NCBI GenBank assembly: GCA_017465475.1
Contig: JAFTWC010000007.1
Coordinates: 1 to 50,654 of the forward strand
Direction of reading: 5' to 3'
DNA from: Lachnospiraceae bacterium
GTDB lineage: Bacteria; Bacillota; Clostridia; Lachnospirales; Lachnospiraceae
Length of the DNA stretch: 50,654 bases
The translations under genes and the position numbers were made by a program. The stretch's first letter is position 1; each line of letters starts with the position of its first letter. Of this stretch, positions 1 through 8,044 are shown in pieces. The notes under the pieces were generated by a model. The model saw only the letters and a program-made list of their open reading frames with translations. It ran no database searches and had not been told where the DNA came from.

Positions 1-468
1 CGTACTGGTATAACAGCATTACAAATGGATATTAAAATTAAAGGTGTTACTCGTGAAATATTAAAAGAAGCTTTAGAACAAGCAAGAAAAGCTAGATTTG
101 AAATTCTAGACGTAATGGAAAATATTATTAGTGAGACAAGAAGCGAATTAAGTCCATATGCACCAAAGATTGAAACGTTTAATATAGATCCAGATAAGAT
201 TAAAGATGTTATTGGTCGTGGTGGAGAAATGATTACAAAAATCATTTTAGAAGCTAGTAATGTTAAAACTGTTAATGATAAAGATGCTGTCAAAGTTGAT
301 TTAGAAGATGAGGACGTGGAGGAAGAAGAAAACGAAATGGTATGTCTTGGTGTGAAGTCATGTACCGTTTATTCCGGAGGCCGGAAATTGCCAAGTAATC
401 CGACTACAAAAATAAATGTGAACGGGCCGTTTGAAAGGGTACATATCGATTTTGATCATAACTATTAG
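1..468 (+). CDS. pnp: C-terminal fragment of polyribonucleotide nucleotidyltransferase (partial, broken)
   Basis: The frame is open from base 1 and begins [15 protein letters not shown], which matches the end of the second RNase PH core domain of PNPase, the 3'-5' phosphorolytic exoribonuclease. It continues through the helical linker ([10 protein letters not shown]) into a KH domain with a GRGG loop ([14 protein letters not shown]). After [12 protein letters not shown], near base 320, the similarity ends. The S1 domain that should follow is missing, and about 45 unrelated residues run to a TAG. Bases 1-320 are far more AT-rich, with different codon choice, than everything from about 340 onward. 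I read it as a contig-edge chimera or a pseudogene remnant, not a working gene. The family call for the first 100 residues is secure; the explanation of the break is inference. Confidence 0.75.
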   Translation, partial: RTGITALQMDIKIKGVTREILKEALEQARKARFEILDVMENIISETRSELSPYAPKIETFNIDPDKIKDVIGRGGEMITKIILEASNVKTVNDKDAVKVDLEDEDVEEEENEMVCLGVKSCTVYSGGRKLPSNPTTKINVNGPFERVHIDFDHNY

Positions 469-543
469 ATCGATAGCTTGAGGAATGGTATGCCGGAGAG
501 GCGTTCGCCGGATGTGCTGAAAAATTACAAAGAAATCGCCATA

Positions 544-581
544 AACGCATCAGAATCTGTAAAGAATCTGATGCGTTTTTA
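544..581 (+). terminator. Rho-independent terminator
   Basis: Perfect 11-bp arms AACGCATCAGA (544-554) and TCTGATGCGTT (567-577) are followed by a short T run. It lies between the broken PNPase fragment and the histidine kinase, so the kinase must have its own promoter. Bases 469-543 show no gene. Confidence 0.85.
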
Positions 582-603
582 TGTACCAATATGGATAGAT
601 ATG

Positions 604-612
604 TGATATAAT
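604..612 (+). promoter_or_regulatory. Extended -10 promoter of the hybrid histidine kinase
   Basis: TGATATAAT is an extended -10 (TG-N-TATAAT) just downstream of the terminator and about 90 bases before the kinase start. No good -35 is visible 17 bases upstream, which fits an extended -10 promoter. Confidence 0.55.
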
Positions 613-701
613 AGAAAGTAAAAGAGGGGTAATGTAGCAATCAAGAATCATTTATGCGCAAACGAAAAGGGAACAGGATATACTATTGGAGGTTCATGCG
701 G

Positions 702-2885
702 ATGAAACAGGTAATTATGTTTACCCAGTGGATAAACTTTTTTTTGATCGTAAGTGAGATGTGGATGGTTTTTCGGAACATGAAAAAAAGAGCCCATTAT
801 TATCTGTTTGCGAATTGTTTTGCTCTGGTTCTGTATAGTATAGGATCTTTGTTTATGCTCTATGTTGAGACGGAAGAGGCATATTTCGTGGCGATGCTGC
901 TGTCTTGGGCCGGAAAAATAGGGGTTGTTGTTTCTTTGCTGTTTTTCTGTATCGCATTTTGTGAAAGCAAACTTCCGAAAGTGATTCCGGCAATTGAGAG
1001 TGTCTTTGCGGTAATTACCTACATTGTGATAGTCACAACAAAGAAAACAGACCTGTTTTATAAGGAACTTCGATTGGTAAAAGACAAAGGCATGACCATT
1101 ATCGATTATGTGGATGGTCCTTGGCATACCTTATGGAATTTAACCATTGTTGCCGTTATTGTAACCTGTTTTGTAATGATACTGAAAAAGTTGGTTGTAG
1201 AAAAAAATCTGCAGAAGCGAAAGCAATGCAGAGTGGTATTGCTTGCCTTGTTGATTGAACTTGTAATAGGTTTTCTGACCTCGTTACCGATTGGGAAATA
1301 TTATGATTTCAATCAGTTAGGTTTTACGTTGGTTGTAATCCTCGTATTGATTGCTATATTTCGGAATGATTTTTTGGATACGGAATCTTTGGCAAAGGAG
1401 TATGTTATTGACGAACTTTCGGCCGGGGTTGTGGCTTTGGGGAAAAACGGAACGGTGGCTTATTATAACAAGACAACACAGCAGATTTTTCCGGAAATTG
1501 CAGAGAATGAACAGGCAGTCATTGCTAAGATTGAACAGTCCATAGAAACGGGAGAGCCGATTACCGTTCAAGATAAGATTTACAATTTCGAAGAACGTAG
1601 ACTGGTTCATAAGAAATTTGATGAAAGTAAGATGTATGTCATCATCGACTCCACAAAGCAGTATCAACATTTGAAAGAAGTGGAACGGGAACGGCAGATT
1701 GCGGATGCGGCAAACAGGGCAAAGACCGAATTCCTTGCCGGTATGTCTCATGAAATAAGAACACCGATTAATACTGTCCTGGGAATGGATGAAATGATTC
1801 TCAGAGAGAGTACGGAAAGTGCAATCAGAGAATACGCTATGGATATTCAGATGGCGGGCCATACATTGCTTTCCATCATTAATGACATCCTTGATCTGAA
1901 TAAGATAGAATCGGGGAAGATGGAGATTGTGCCGGCAGAGTATGATGTGTCAGGTCTGGTATATGATATTTCAAACATGATAAAGCTTAGGGCGGAGGCT
2001 AAACATCTGTCATTTAGCGTAAGTGTATCTCCGGATATTCCGACGAAATTGTGCGGTGATGATGTAAGAATAAGACAGATTTTGATGAATTTGCTTACCA
2101 ATGCCATAAAGTATACCCCAAAGGGAGAGGTATGGTTTCGGGTAAACGTAAAACAGAAAGCAGATGGGGGAAACGGAACGGATGCAATTCTTCACTTTGA
2201 AGTAGAGGATACCGGCGTCGGCATCAAGCCGGAAGATATGGATAAGCTGTTCGCAAAGTTTGAGAGAATTGAAGTGGAGCGGAACAGAAATATCGAAGGA
2301 ACCGGTCTGGGAATGCCCATTACCATGCGGCTGCTCTCTATGATGGGCTCGGAACTTAAGGTGGAAAGCCGGTACGGGAAAGGGTCTGTATTTTCCTTTG
2401 ATTTAAGACAAAAGATAGTGGACGGAGCTCCTGTCGGTGAGTATGAAAACAGAATAAAAGAGTTTCGGTCAAAACAATATACGTATAACGAGTCCTTTAC
2501 TGCGCCGGATGTGCATGTGCTTTTAGTGGATGATAACGAAATTAACCGTAAGGTGTTTACGTTGCTGTTAAAAAAGACAGAGATCAAAATCACGGCGGCA
2601 GAGAGCGGATATAAAGCCATAGAATTGGCGGCTTCACAGAAGTTTGATATGATTTTCATGGATCAGATGATGCCGGGGATGGACGGCACCACCGCAATGC
2701 GGAAAATAAAGGAAGGAAAAGATGGACCGTGTGCCGATACGCCGGTTATTGTACTTACGGCGGATGCGGTAGAAGGGTCGAAAGAAAAGTATATGGAAGA
2801 AGGTTTTGACGGATATTTATCAAAACCAATTGCGTTTGAACAGCTTCTTGCTGTCATAAAGGATAATTTGCCTAAAGAGAAATAA
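702..2885 (+). CDS. Hybrid sensor histidine kinase with 7TM-type input domain and receiver domain
   Basis: Membrane signalling kinase of 727 residues. Residues 1 to about 225 carry roughly seven hydrophobic segments resembling the histidine-kinase N-terminal 7TM module. A PAS-like stretch follows (about 230-330), then HisKA with phospho-acceptor His350 in SHEIRTP, and a HATPase with the N-box region LMNLLTNAIKYT and G-boxes DTGVGI and GTGLGM. The C-terminal receiver has LLVDDNE and phospho-acceptor Asp654 in FMDQMMPGMDG. I chose ATG 702 because GGAGG at 688-692 sits 9 bases before it; earlier in-frame ATGs (654, 696) are badly spaced. No output domain is present, so the phosphate probably passes to a separate partner. 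The ligand is unknown, and the gene stands alone with its own promoter and no cognate regulator nearby. Confidence 0.92.
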   Translation: MKQVIMFTQWINFFLIVSEMWMVFRNMKKRAHYYLFANCFALVLYSIGSLFMLYVETEEAYFVAMLLSWAGKIGVVVSLLFFCIAFCESKLPKVIPAIESVFAVITYIVIVTTKKTDLFYKELRLVKDKGMTIIDYVDGPWHTLWNLTIVAVIVTCFVMILKKLVVEKNLQKRKQCRVVLLALLIELVIGFLTSLPIGKYYDFNQLGFTLVVILVLIAIFRNDFLDTESLAKEYVIDELSAGVVALGKNGTVAYYNKTTQQIFPEIAENEQAVIAKIEQSIETGEPITVQDKIYNFEERRLVHKKFDESKMYVIIDSTKQYQHLKEVERERQIADAANRAKTEFLAGMSHEIRTPINTVLGMDEMILRESTESAIREYAMDIQMAGHTLLSIINDILDLNKIESGKMEIVPAEYDVSGLVYDISNMIKLRAEAKHLSFSVSVSPDIPTKLCGDDVRIRQILMNLLTNAIKYTPKGEVWFRVNVKQKADGGNGTDAILHFEVEDTGVGIKPEDMDKLFAKFERIEVERNRNIEGTGLGMPITMRLLSMMGSELKVESRYGKGSVFSFDLRQKIVDGAPVGEYENRIKEFRSKQYTYNESFTAPDVHVLLVDDNEINRKVFTLLLKKTEIKITAAESGYKAIELAASQKFDMIFMDQMMPGMDGTTAMRKIKEGKDGPCADTPVIVLTADAVEGSKEKYMEEGFDGYLSKPIAFEQLLAVIKDNLPKEK

Positions 2886-2959
2886 TAGTAAGAGAACAAG
2901 TTGCTTGCAAAAGCAATACGGGTTTTAAATAGATTGCACAGAAAGTAGAGGGTATAGAC

Positions 2960-3988
2960 ATGCAAATGAATTTCCACAGAAAGCTTCCCATTCCCCAGGA
3001 GGTAAAGAAAGAGTATCCGTTAACGGAACGTATGATACAAGTAAAGGAAGCGCGAGACGAAAGTATCCGGGCTGTATTTGATGGAAGATCGGATAAGTTT
3101 ATTCTGGTCATTGGTCCCTGTTCGGCGGACCAGAGCGAGCCGGTGTTAGAGTATATAGGAAGACTTCGCAGACTGGAAGAACAGGTGTCGGATAAGATGA
3201 TACTTATCCCAAGAATTTATACTAACAAACCGCGCACCAACGGGCAGGGGTATAAGGGAATGTTGCACCAGCCTAATCCGGAGGAAAAGCCGGACATGTA
3301 TAAAGGGATTATTGCGATTCGTGAGCTTCATTTGGCGGCCCTGAGAGATTATGATTATACTTGTGCGGATGAGATGCTGTATCCGGAAAATTACCGGTAT
3401 CTTTCCGATATTCTTTCTTACAATGCGGTAGGAGCCCGTTCGGTGGAGAATCAGCAGCACCGGCTTACGGCCAGCGGCTTGGAAACCCCGGTGGGAATGA
3501 AGAATCCTACCGGAGGAGATTTGGTTGTTATGATGAACTCCATCGCGGCGGCCCAGGCAAGCCACACCTTCCTTTATCGCGGTTGGGAGGTGACCAGCGA
3601 AGGAAACCCGTATGCCCACGCGATTTTGAGAGGGTATGTGGATTATGCCGGAAGAAGTATATCCAATTATCATTACGAAGACCTGCTTCGTGTGGATGAA
3701 CTTTACGAAACTATGAAGTTAAAAAATCCTTCGGTTATTGTAGATACCAATCACAACAATTCCGGCAAAAAGTATTTAGAGCAAATCCGTATTGCCAAGG
3801 ATGTGGTCCACAGCCGGAATCAGAATCCGGATATTAAGCGGTTGGTAAAGGGGCTTATGATTGAAAGCTATTTAGAGGACGGTGCCCAGGCAGTAGGGGA
3901 GCATGTATTCGGAAAGTCCATTACCGATCCTTGCCTTGGTTGGGAGAAAACCAGGCAGTTGATTTTGGATATAGCTGAGAAGCTGTAA
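2960..3988 (+). CDS. aroF: 3-deoxy-7-phosphoheptulonate (DAHP) synthase, class I
   Basis: Cytosolic enzyme condensing phosphoenolpyruvate with erythrose-4-phosphate, the first step of the shikimate pathway to Phe, Tyr and Trp. The 342 residues match the E. coli AroF/G/H type in length and order: LVIGPCSADQ near residue 55 (metal-binding Cys and PEP loop), PRIYTNKPRTNGQGYKG (PEP/E4P-binding Lys and Arg), GARSVENQQHR, PVGMKNPTGG, VDTNHNNSGK and a late GLMIESYLEDG. An N-terminal extension of about 50 residues is the usual place for allosteric contacts in this class; which amino acid inhibits it cannot be told from sequence alone. It lies 74 bases after the kinase with no terminator between. The symbol is generic for the family (aroF/aroG/aroH). 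Confidence 0.95.
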   Translation: MQMNFHRKLPIPQEVKKEYPLTERMIQVKEARDESIRAVFDGRSDKFILVIGPCSADQSEPVLEYIGRLRRLEEQVSDKMILIPRIYTNKPRTNGQGYKGMLHQPNPEEKPDMYKGIIAIRELHLAALRDYDYTCADEMLYPENYRYLSDILSYNAVGARSVENQQHRLTASGLETPVGMKNPTGGDLVVMMNSIAAAQASHTFLYRGWEVTSEGNPYAHAILRGYVDYAGRSISNYHYEDLLRVDELYETMKLKNPSVIVDTNHNNSGKKYLEQIRIAKDVVHSRNQNPDIKRLVKGLMIESYLEDGAQAVGEHVFGKSITDPCLGWEKTRQLILDIAEKL

Positions 3989-4090
3989 TGGGAAAATAGC
4001 ATTATTGTAATCGGACGGAGCAGGAAAACGGAAGTATTGCCGACAGGATTTATAGAAAAAGTAAAATGAACCGGATAGGAGAGAACACAT

Positions 4091-6280
4091 ATGGCAATTA
4101 AGTATAATGAGAATAGTAAGAGTTTTCAGTTAGATACAAAGGGAGCGTCTTATGTTATCGGAATTGCGGACGCAGAAGGTTTTGCGGGACATGCGTATTT
4201 CGGTAAGAAGCTGGGAGACGATGATGTGACTTATTTGATGAGAGCGGGAGAGCATCCGTTTACACCGGAAACAAATGCCAGGGACAGACTTTCTTTCTTA
4301 GACTGTTTTCCGATGGAATATCCCACAGGCGGTGTGGGAGATTTCCGTGAAAGTGCCGTTGTGGTGAGGAGCAGCACCGGTCACAGAGCGTTACAGCTCA
4401 CGTTTGAAAACTACAGCATTTATAAGGGGAAGAAGCCGTTAGAAGGGCTTCCGGCCACCTGGGGAAGCGAAGAAGATACCGAGACGTTAGAGCTTTCGTT
4501 GACCGACAAGGTGTTAAAGGTAAAAGCTGTACTTTCCTACAGCATTTTTGAGGGCATCGATGCGGTGGTCAGAAGTGTGAAGTTAGTGAATGAAAGCAAT
4601 GAACCGGTATTTATTGAGCGCATTATGTCCGCGTCCATGGATATGGATAACAAGGAATACGACAAGATTTTACTTACCGGTTCCTGGGCAAGAGAACGTC
4701 ATATCAACAGAACCCCGGTCAACTACGGTGTGCAGAGTATGTCTTCCGTAAGAGGGGAAGAGGGACATCAGACTCATCCTTTTATGGCGCTTTTGGATAA
4801 GACGGCCACCGAGGATACGGGGGATGTGTACGGTATGAACCTGATTTATTCCGGTAATTTCTTAACTCTGGCAGACAGAGGACAGTTTGATACGGTACGT
4901 TTTATGACGGGCATTAATCCGGAAGGGTTTTGTTGGAAATTAAATCCGGGAGATAGTTTTCAGACTCCGGAGGCAGTGTTGGTGTACTCTGCGGAAGGCT
5001 TAAACGGTATGAGCCATGCCTTCCATGATTTGTACAGAACCCATTTGATTCGGGGAGAATACAGAGATAAGAAGCGACCGATTTTAATTAACAACTGGGA
5101 AGCAACCTATTTTGATTTTAATACGGAAAAGCTTCTTGCGATTGCAAGAGAGGCCTCAAAGCTCGGCATTGAAATGTTGGTAATGGATGACGGTTGGTTC
5201 GGAAACCGCTTCGATGACAACCGTGCTTTAGGCGATTGGTTTGTAAATGAAGAAAAGCTCCAAGGCGGCTTAAAGTACTTGGTAGATGAAGTGAATAAGT
5301 TAGGTATGAAGTTCGGTATCTGGCTGGAACCGGAAATGATCAGCCCGGATTCCGATTTGTACCGGACACATCCGGATTGGGCCATTCAGGTGCCGGGCAG
5401 AACTGCCGGTCTTGCCAGAAACCAGTATGTGCTGGATATGTCCAGAACCGAGATTCAGGATTATATTTTTGATTTGGTGGCAGGCATCCTAAGAAGTGCC
5501 AATATTGAATACGTAAAGTGGGATATGAACCGGCCGCTTGCGGATATTGGAAGCTACGCGCTTACTGCAGAGTGTCAGGGAGAATTGTTTCACCGGTATG
5601 TATTAGGTGTGTACCGTCTGCAGGAACGACTGGTGACGGAGTTCCCGCATTTGCTGTTGGAAAACTGCTCCGGCGGCGGTGCCAGATTTGATGCAGGAAT
5701 GTTGTACTACAGTCCGCAGATTTGGTGTTCCGATGATACGGATGCTATTGAGCGTTTGACCATTCAGGAAGGTACGGCACTGATTTACCCGTTATCTGCC
5801 ATGGGAGCTCACGTCAGTGATTGCCCGAACCATACGGTGGGCCGTGTGACTCCGTTTGAAACCAGAGGGTATGTAGCTCTGGCCGGTACCTTCGGGTATG
5901 AGCTGGATGTGACAAAGATTCCGGAGGAAGACAGAAAGATGATTCCGGAGCAGGTGGCCATGTATCATAAGTACAATGACTTGGTACGGACCGGTGATTA
6001 TTACCGCATTGCCTCTTATCGGGAGAACCACATGTATGACTGTTATATGGTGGTGGCAAAGGATAAGTCGGAAGCATTGGTGACCTTTATTCAGGTCATG
6101 GGAAGACCGAACTCCCGCTCCAGACGGATTTTGTTAACAGGCTTGTGCCCGGAGAAAACCTACCGTATCGAAGGGGAAGACCGTACCTATTTGGGAAGTA
6201 CTCTTATGCAGGCAGGCATATTGGTAGGAAATATGTGGGGAGATTATAAGGGCAGGTTGATTCATCTGGTGGAAGCTTAA
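4091..6280 (+). CDS. Alpha-galactosidase, glycoside hydrolase family 36
   Basis: Retaining alpha-galactosidase of 729 residues, the usual length of the bacterial tetrameric GH36 enzymes, acting on melibiose, raffinose, stachyose and related alpha-1,6-galactosides. There is an N-terminal beta-sandwich (about 1-325), then a TIM barrel with NNWEATYFDF, MDDGWFG and WLEPEMI. The nucleophile is Asp478 in KWDMNR. The acid/base lies in SDDTD (Asp548 and neighbours), next to LLENCSGGGARFD, which shapes the -1 site; these positions line up with the classical Geobacillus AgaA enzyme. A C-terminal beta domain follows. There is no signal peptide, so it is cytosolic and the sugar must be imported; no transporter is in the window. 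AGGAG lies about 10 bases before the ATG. Confidence 0.95.
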   Translation: MAIKYNENSKSFQLDTKGASYVIGIADAEGFAGHAYFGKKLGDDDVTYLMRAGEHPFTPETNARDRLSFLDCFPMEYPTGGVGDFRESAVVVRSSTGHRALQLTFENYSIYKGKKPLEGLPATWGSEEDTETLELSLTDKVLKVKAVLSYSIFEGIDAVVRSVKLVNESNEPVFIERIMSASMDMDNKEYDKILLTGSWARERHINRTPVNYGVQSMSSVRGEEGHQTHPFMALLDKTATEDTGDVYGMNLIYSGNFLTLADRGQFDTVRFMTGINPEGFCWKLNPGDSFQTPEAVLVYSAEGLNGMSHAFHDLYRTHLIRGEYRDKKRPILINNWEATYFDFNTEKLLAIAREASKLGIEMLVMDDGWFGNRFDDNRALGDWFVNEEKLQGGLKYLVDEVNKLGMKFGIWLEPEMISPDSDLYRTHPDWAIQVPGRTAGLARNQYVLDMSRTEIQDYIFDLVAGILRSANIEYVKWDMNRPLADIGSYALTAECQGELFHRYVLGVYRLQERLVTEFPHLLLENCSGGGARFDAGMLYYSPQIWCSDDTDAIERLTIQEGTALIYPLSAMGAHVSDCPNHTVGRVTPFETRGYVALAGTFGYELDVTKIPEEDRKMIPEQVAMYHKYNDLVRTGDYYRIASYRENHMYDCYMVVAKDKSEALVTFIQVMGRPNSRSRRILLTGLCPEKTYRIEGEDRTYLGSTLMQAGILVGNMWGDYKGRLIHLVEA

Positions 6281-6323
6281 GCGGCTTTTGAGGATATATT
6301 ATGATAGGAGGAACAATACGGGT

Positions 6324-7190
6324 ATGGGATTGGAACAGAAGAAAACCGGCCTGGTGTTAGAAGGCGGAGCTATGCGGGGGATGTACACCGCAGGTGTTTT
6401 GGATGTATTTATGGAGCAGGGAATTACCTTTGACGGGGTGATTGGTGTTTCCATGGGAGCAATTACCGGATGCTCTTATGTATCCGGACAGATGGGAAGA
6501 ACCGTTCGGTATAACAAGAAGTATTGTAAAGATAAACGCTATATGAGCTTTTACAGTCTTTTGACCACCGGGGACTTGGTGGGGAACCGGTTTTGTTATC
6601 ATGAAATACCGGAAAAGCTGGATTTGTATGATAACGAAGCTTTTAAGAAGTCTCCCATGGACTTTTATGTGACCTGTACCAATGTGGAAACCGGAGAAGC
6701 CGAATACATTAAGATAAAGGATATGGTAGAAGAAATGGACTATTTGCGCGGGTCTGCCTCCATGCCTTATGTGTCACGCATTGTAGAAATGGGCGGAAAG
6801 AAACTCCTTGACGGTGGTTGTAGTGACAGTATTCCCGTTCGTGCATTTCAAAAGATGGGCTATGAGAAAAATGTAGTGGTTCTCACAAGACCGGCGGAGT
6901 ACCGAAAAAAGCCGGAGAATAAACGACTGGTACGGATGTTTTATAAGAAGTATCCGAGGTTTGCGGCCACGTTAGAACGCCGGGCAAAGGTGTATAATGA
7001 GACGGTAGAGGAGATTCAAAGATTAGAGGCGGACGGCAGTATTTTTGTGATTCGGCCGGAAACACCGTTAGACATCGGAAGAATGAGTCATGACGTGAAA
7101 AAAATAGAGGAGGCCTACGAAAGAGGTCGTGCAGACGGACGGACGTGTCTGTCGGCACTGATAAAGTGGCTGAATTCTGACAAAAAGTAG
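6324..7190 (+). CDS. Patatin-like phospholipase family protein
   Basis: Serine lipase/acyl hydrolase of 288 residues, of the YjjU/RssA-like bacterial patatin group. It shows the oxyanion loop GGAMRG (residues 11-16), the nucleophile elbow GVSMG with Ser43, and the catalytic Asp163 in LLDGGCSD, so the Ser-Asp dyad is complete. There are no transmembrane segments or signal peptide. ATG 6324 is preferred because AGGAGG is at 6306-6311 and the conserved KTGLVLEGG starts right after; an upstream in-frame TTG at 6288 has no ribosome site. It follows the alpha-galactosidase closely and may be co-transcribed. The natural substrate is unknown; a role in membrane lipid turnover is the usual assumption. 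Confidence 0.9.
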   Translation: MGLEQKKTGLVLEGGAMRGMYTAGVLDVFMEQGITFDGVIGVSMGAITGCSYVSGQMGRTVRYNKKYCKDKRYMSFYSLLTTGDLVGNRFCYHEIPEKLDLYDNEAFKKSPMDFYVTCTNVETGEAEYIKIKDMVEEMDYLRGSASMPYVSRIVEMGGKKLLDGGCSDSIPVRAFQKMGYEKNVVVLTRPAEYRKKPENKRLVRMFYKKYPRFAATLERRAKVYNETVEEIQRLEADGSIFVIRPETPLDIGRMSHDVKKIEEAYERGRADGRTCLSALIKWLNSDKK

Positions 7191-7257
7191 TCCGGAAAGC
7201 AGTAAGCAAAGCTTTTAGCTCGACTTGAAAACGTGAGAGCCGGAAAGGAGATTTTTT

Positions 7258-7812
7258 ATGAATCGAAGACAACCCACAACAGTGTTACAGTGGTTAAGAA
7301 TATATCGTCTGTATCAGTCGGCTTTCCCAAACAACGAAAAGAAGCCTTTTTCCATGATTCGTTCCATGTACAAAAAAAGGAAAAGCGATGTTTGGTATTT
7401 TGAAGAAGACGGAATATTTGCGGGACTGGTAATTACCATCAACGGTCCGGACAAGGTGCTGCTTGACTATCTGGCGGTGTCAAAGAACCACCGGGGGAAA
7501 GGGTTCGGCTCCGGGATACTACGGCAGATGCGGGAACAGTATGACGGAAAAGGGGTCTTTCTGGAAATTGAAACGGTTAGGGAAGACGCAGACAATTACG
7601 AGGAACGGAAACGCAGAAAACAGTTTTATCTTTCCAACGGAATGGCAGAGTTAAAGGTGTATGTGGAATTGTTTGGGGTGGAGATGGAACTGCTGGGCTA
7701 TGATTGTATCCTTACCTTTGAAGAGTATCACGACTTTTATCGGGATAATTATAATGCCTGGGCAGCGGAGCATGTGAAACGTGCAAATAACAGAGACACC
7801 GAAAATGTATAA
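7258..7812 (+). CDS. GNAT-family N-acetyltransferase
   Basis: 184 residues, cytosolic. The acetyl-CoA pyrophosphate loop is visible as HRGKGFGSGILRQM (about 80-93, Q/RxxGxG type), preceded by LLDYLAVSKNHR on the beta4 strand and followed by FLEIETV and a FYLSNGMAELKV segment typical of beta6-alpha4. These support GNAT-type acyl transfer to an amine, but give no clue to the substrate. AAAGGAG sits about 8 bases before the ATG. It is followed by a clear terminator, so it ends a likely unit running from the kinase or DAHP synthase. Acid and basic residues alternate heavily near the C-terminus, with no added domain. Confidence 0.85.
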   Translation: MNRRQPTTVLQWLRIYRLYQSAFPNNEKKPFSMIRSMYKKRKSDVWYFEEDGIFAGLVITINGPDKVLLDYLAVSKNHRGKGFGSGILRQMREQYDGKGVFLEIETVREDADNYEERKRRKQFYLSNGMAELKVYVELFGVEMELLGYDCILTFEEYHDFYRDNYNAWAAEHVKRANNRDTENV

Positions 7813-7849
7813 AGATAACTTTTTCTTGATAATTGAAATCTGATACAGG

Positions 7850-7890
7850 TCTCACTCTTTGGATGAAACTCCGAAGAGTGAGATTTTTTT
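7850..7890 (+). terminator. Rho-independent terminator after the GNAT gene
   Basis: Arms TCTCACTCTT (7850-7859) and AAGAGTGAGA (7874-7883) are followed by seven T residues. Bases 7891-8044 hold no gene beyond the leader of the next one. Confidence 0.92.
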
Positions 7891-8044
7891 GCTCTCCGAA
7901 ACATGGAAAAATGTTGCATAATGAAAAAGAGGTGCGTAAAAAAACCACATTTGTCTATTGTGTTGTTTCTGTCTCTTTTGGTATTATTTTATGGGAAACC
8001 GGAACCGTTTGGGGCGGTTTCGAAAGAGAAAGAAGGAGGAAGGT

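Noticed and set aside
404-640. 78-codon minus-strand frame over the terminator region
   Set aside because: It runs through the hairpin at 544-581 and the kinase promoter, has no ribosome site and resembles no protein.
648-1862. Long minus-strand frames opposite the histidine kinase
   Set aside because: They are shadows of a well-supported plus-strand gene and have no start signals.
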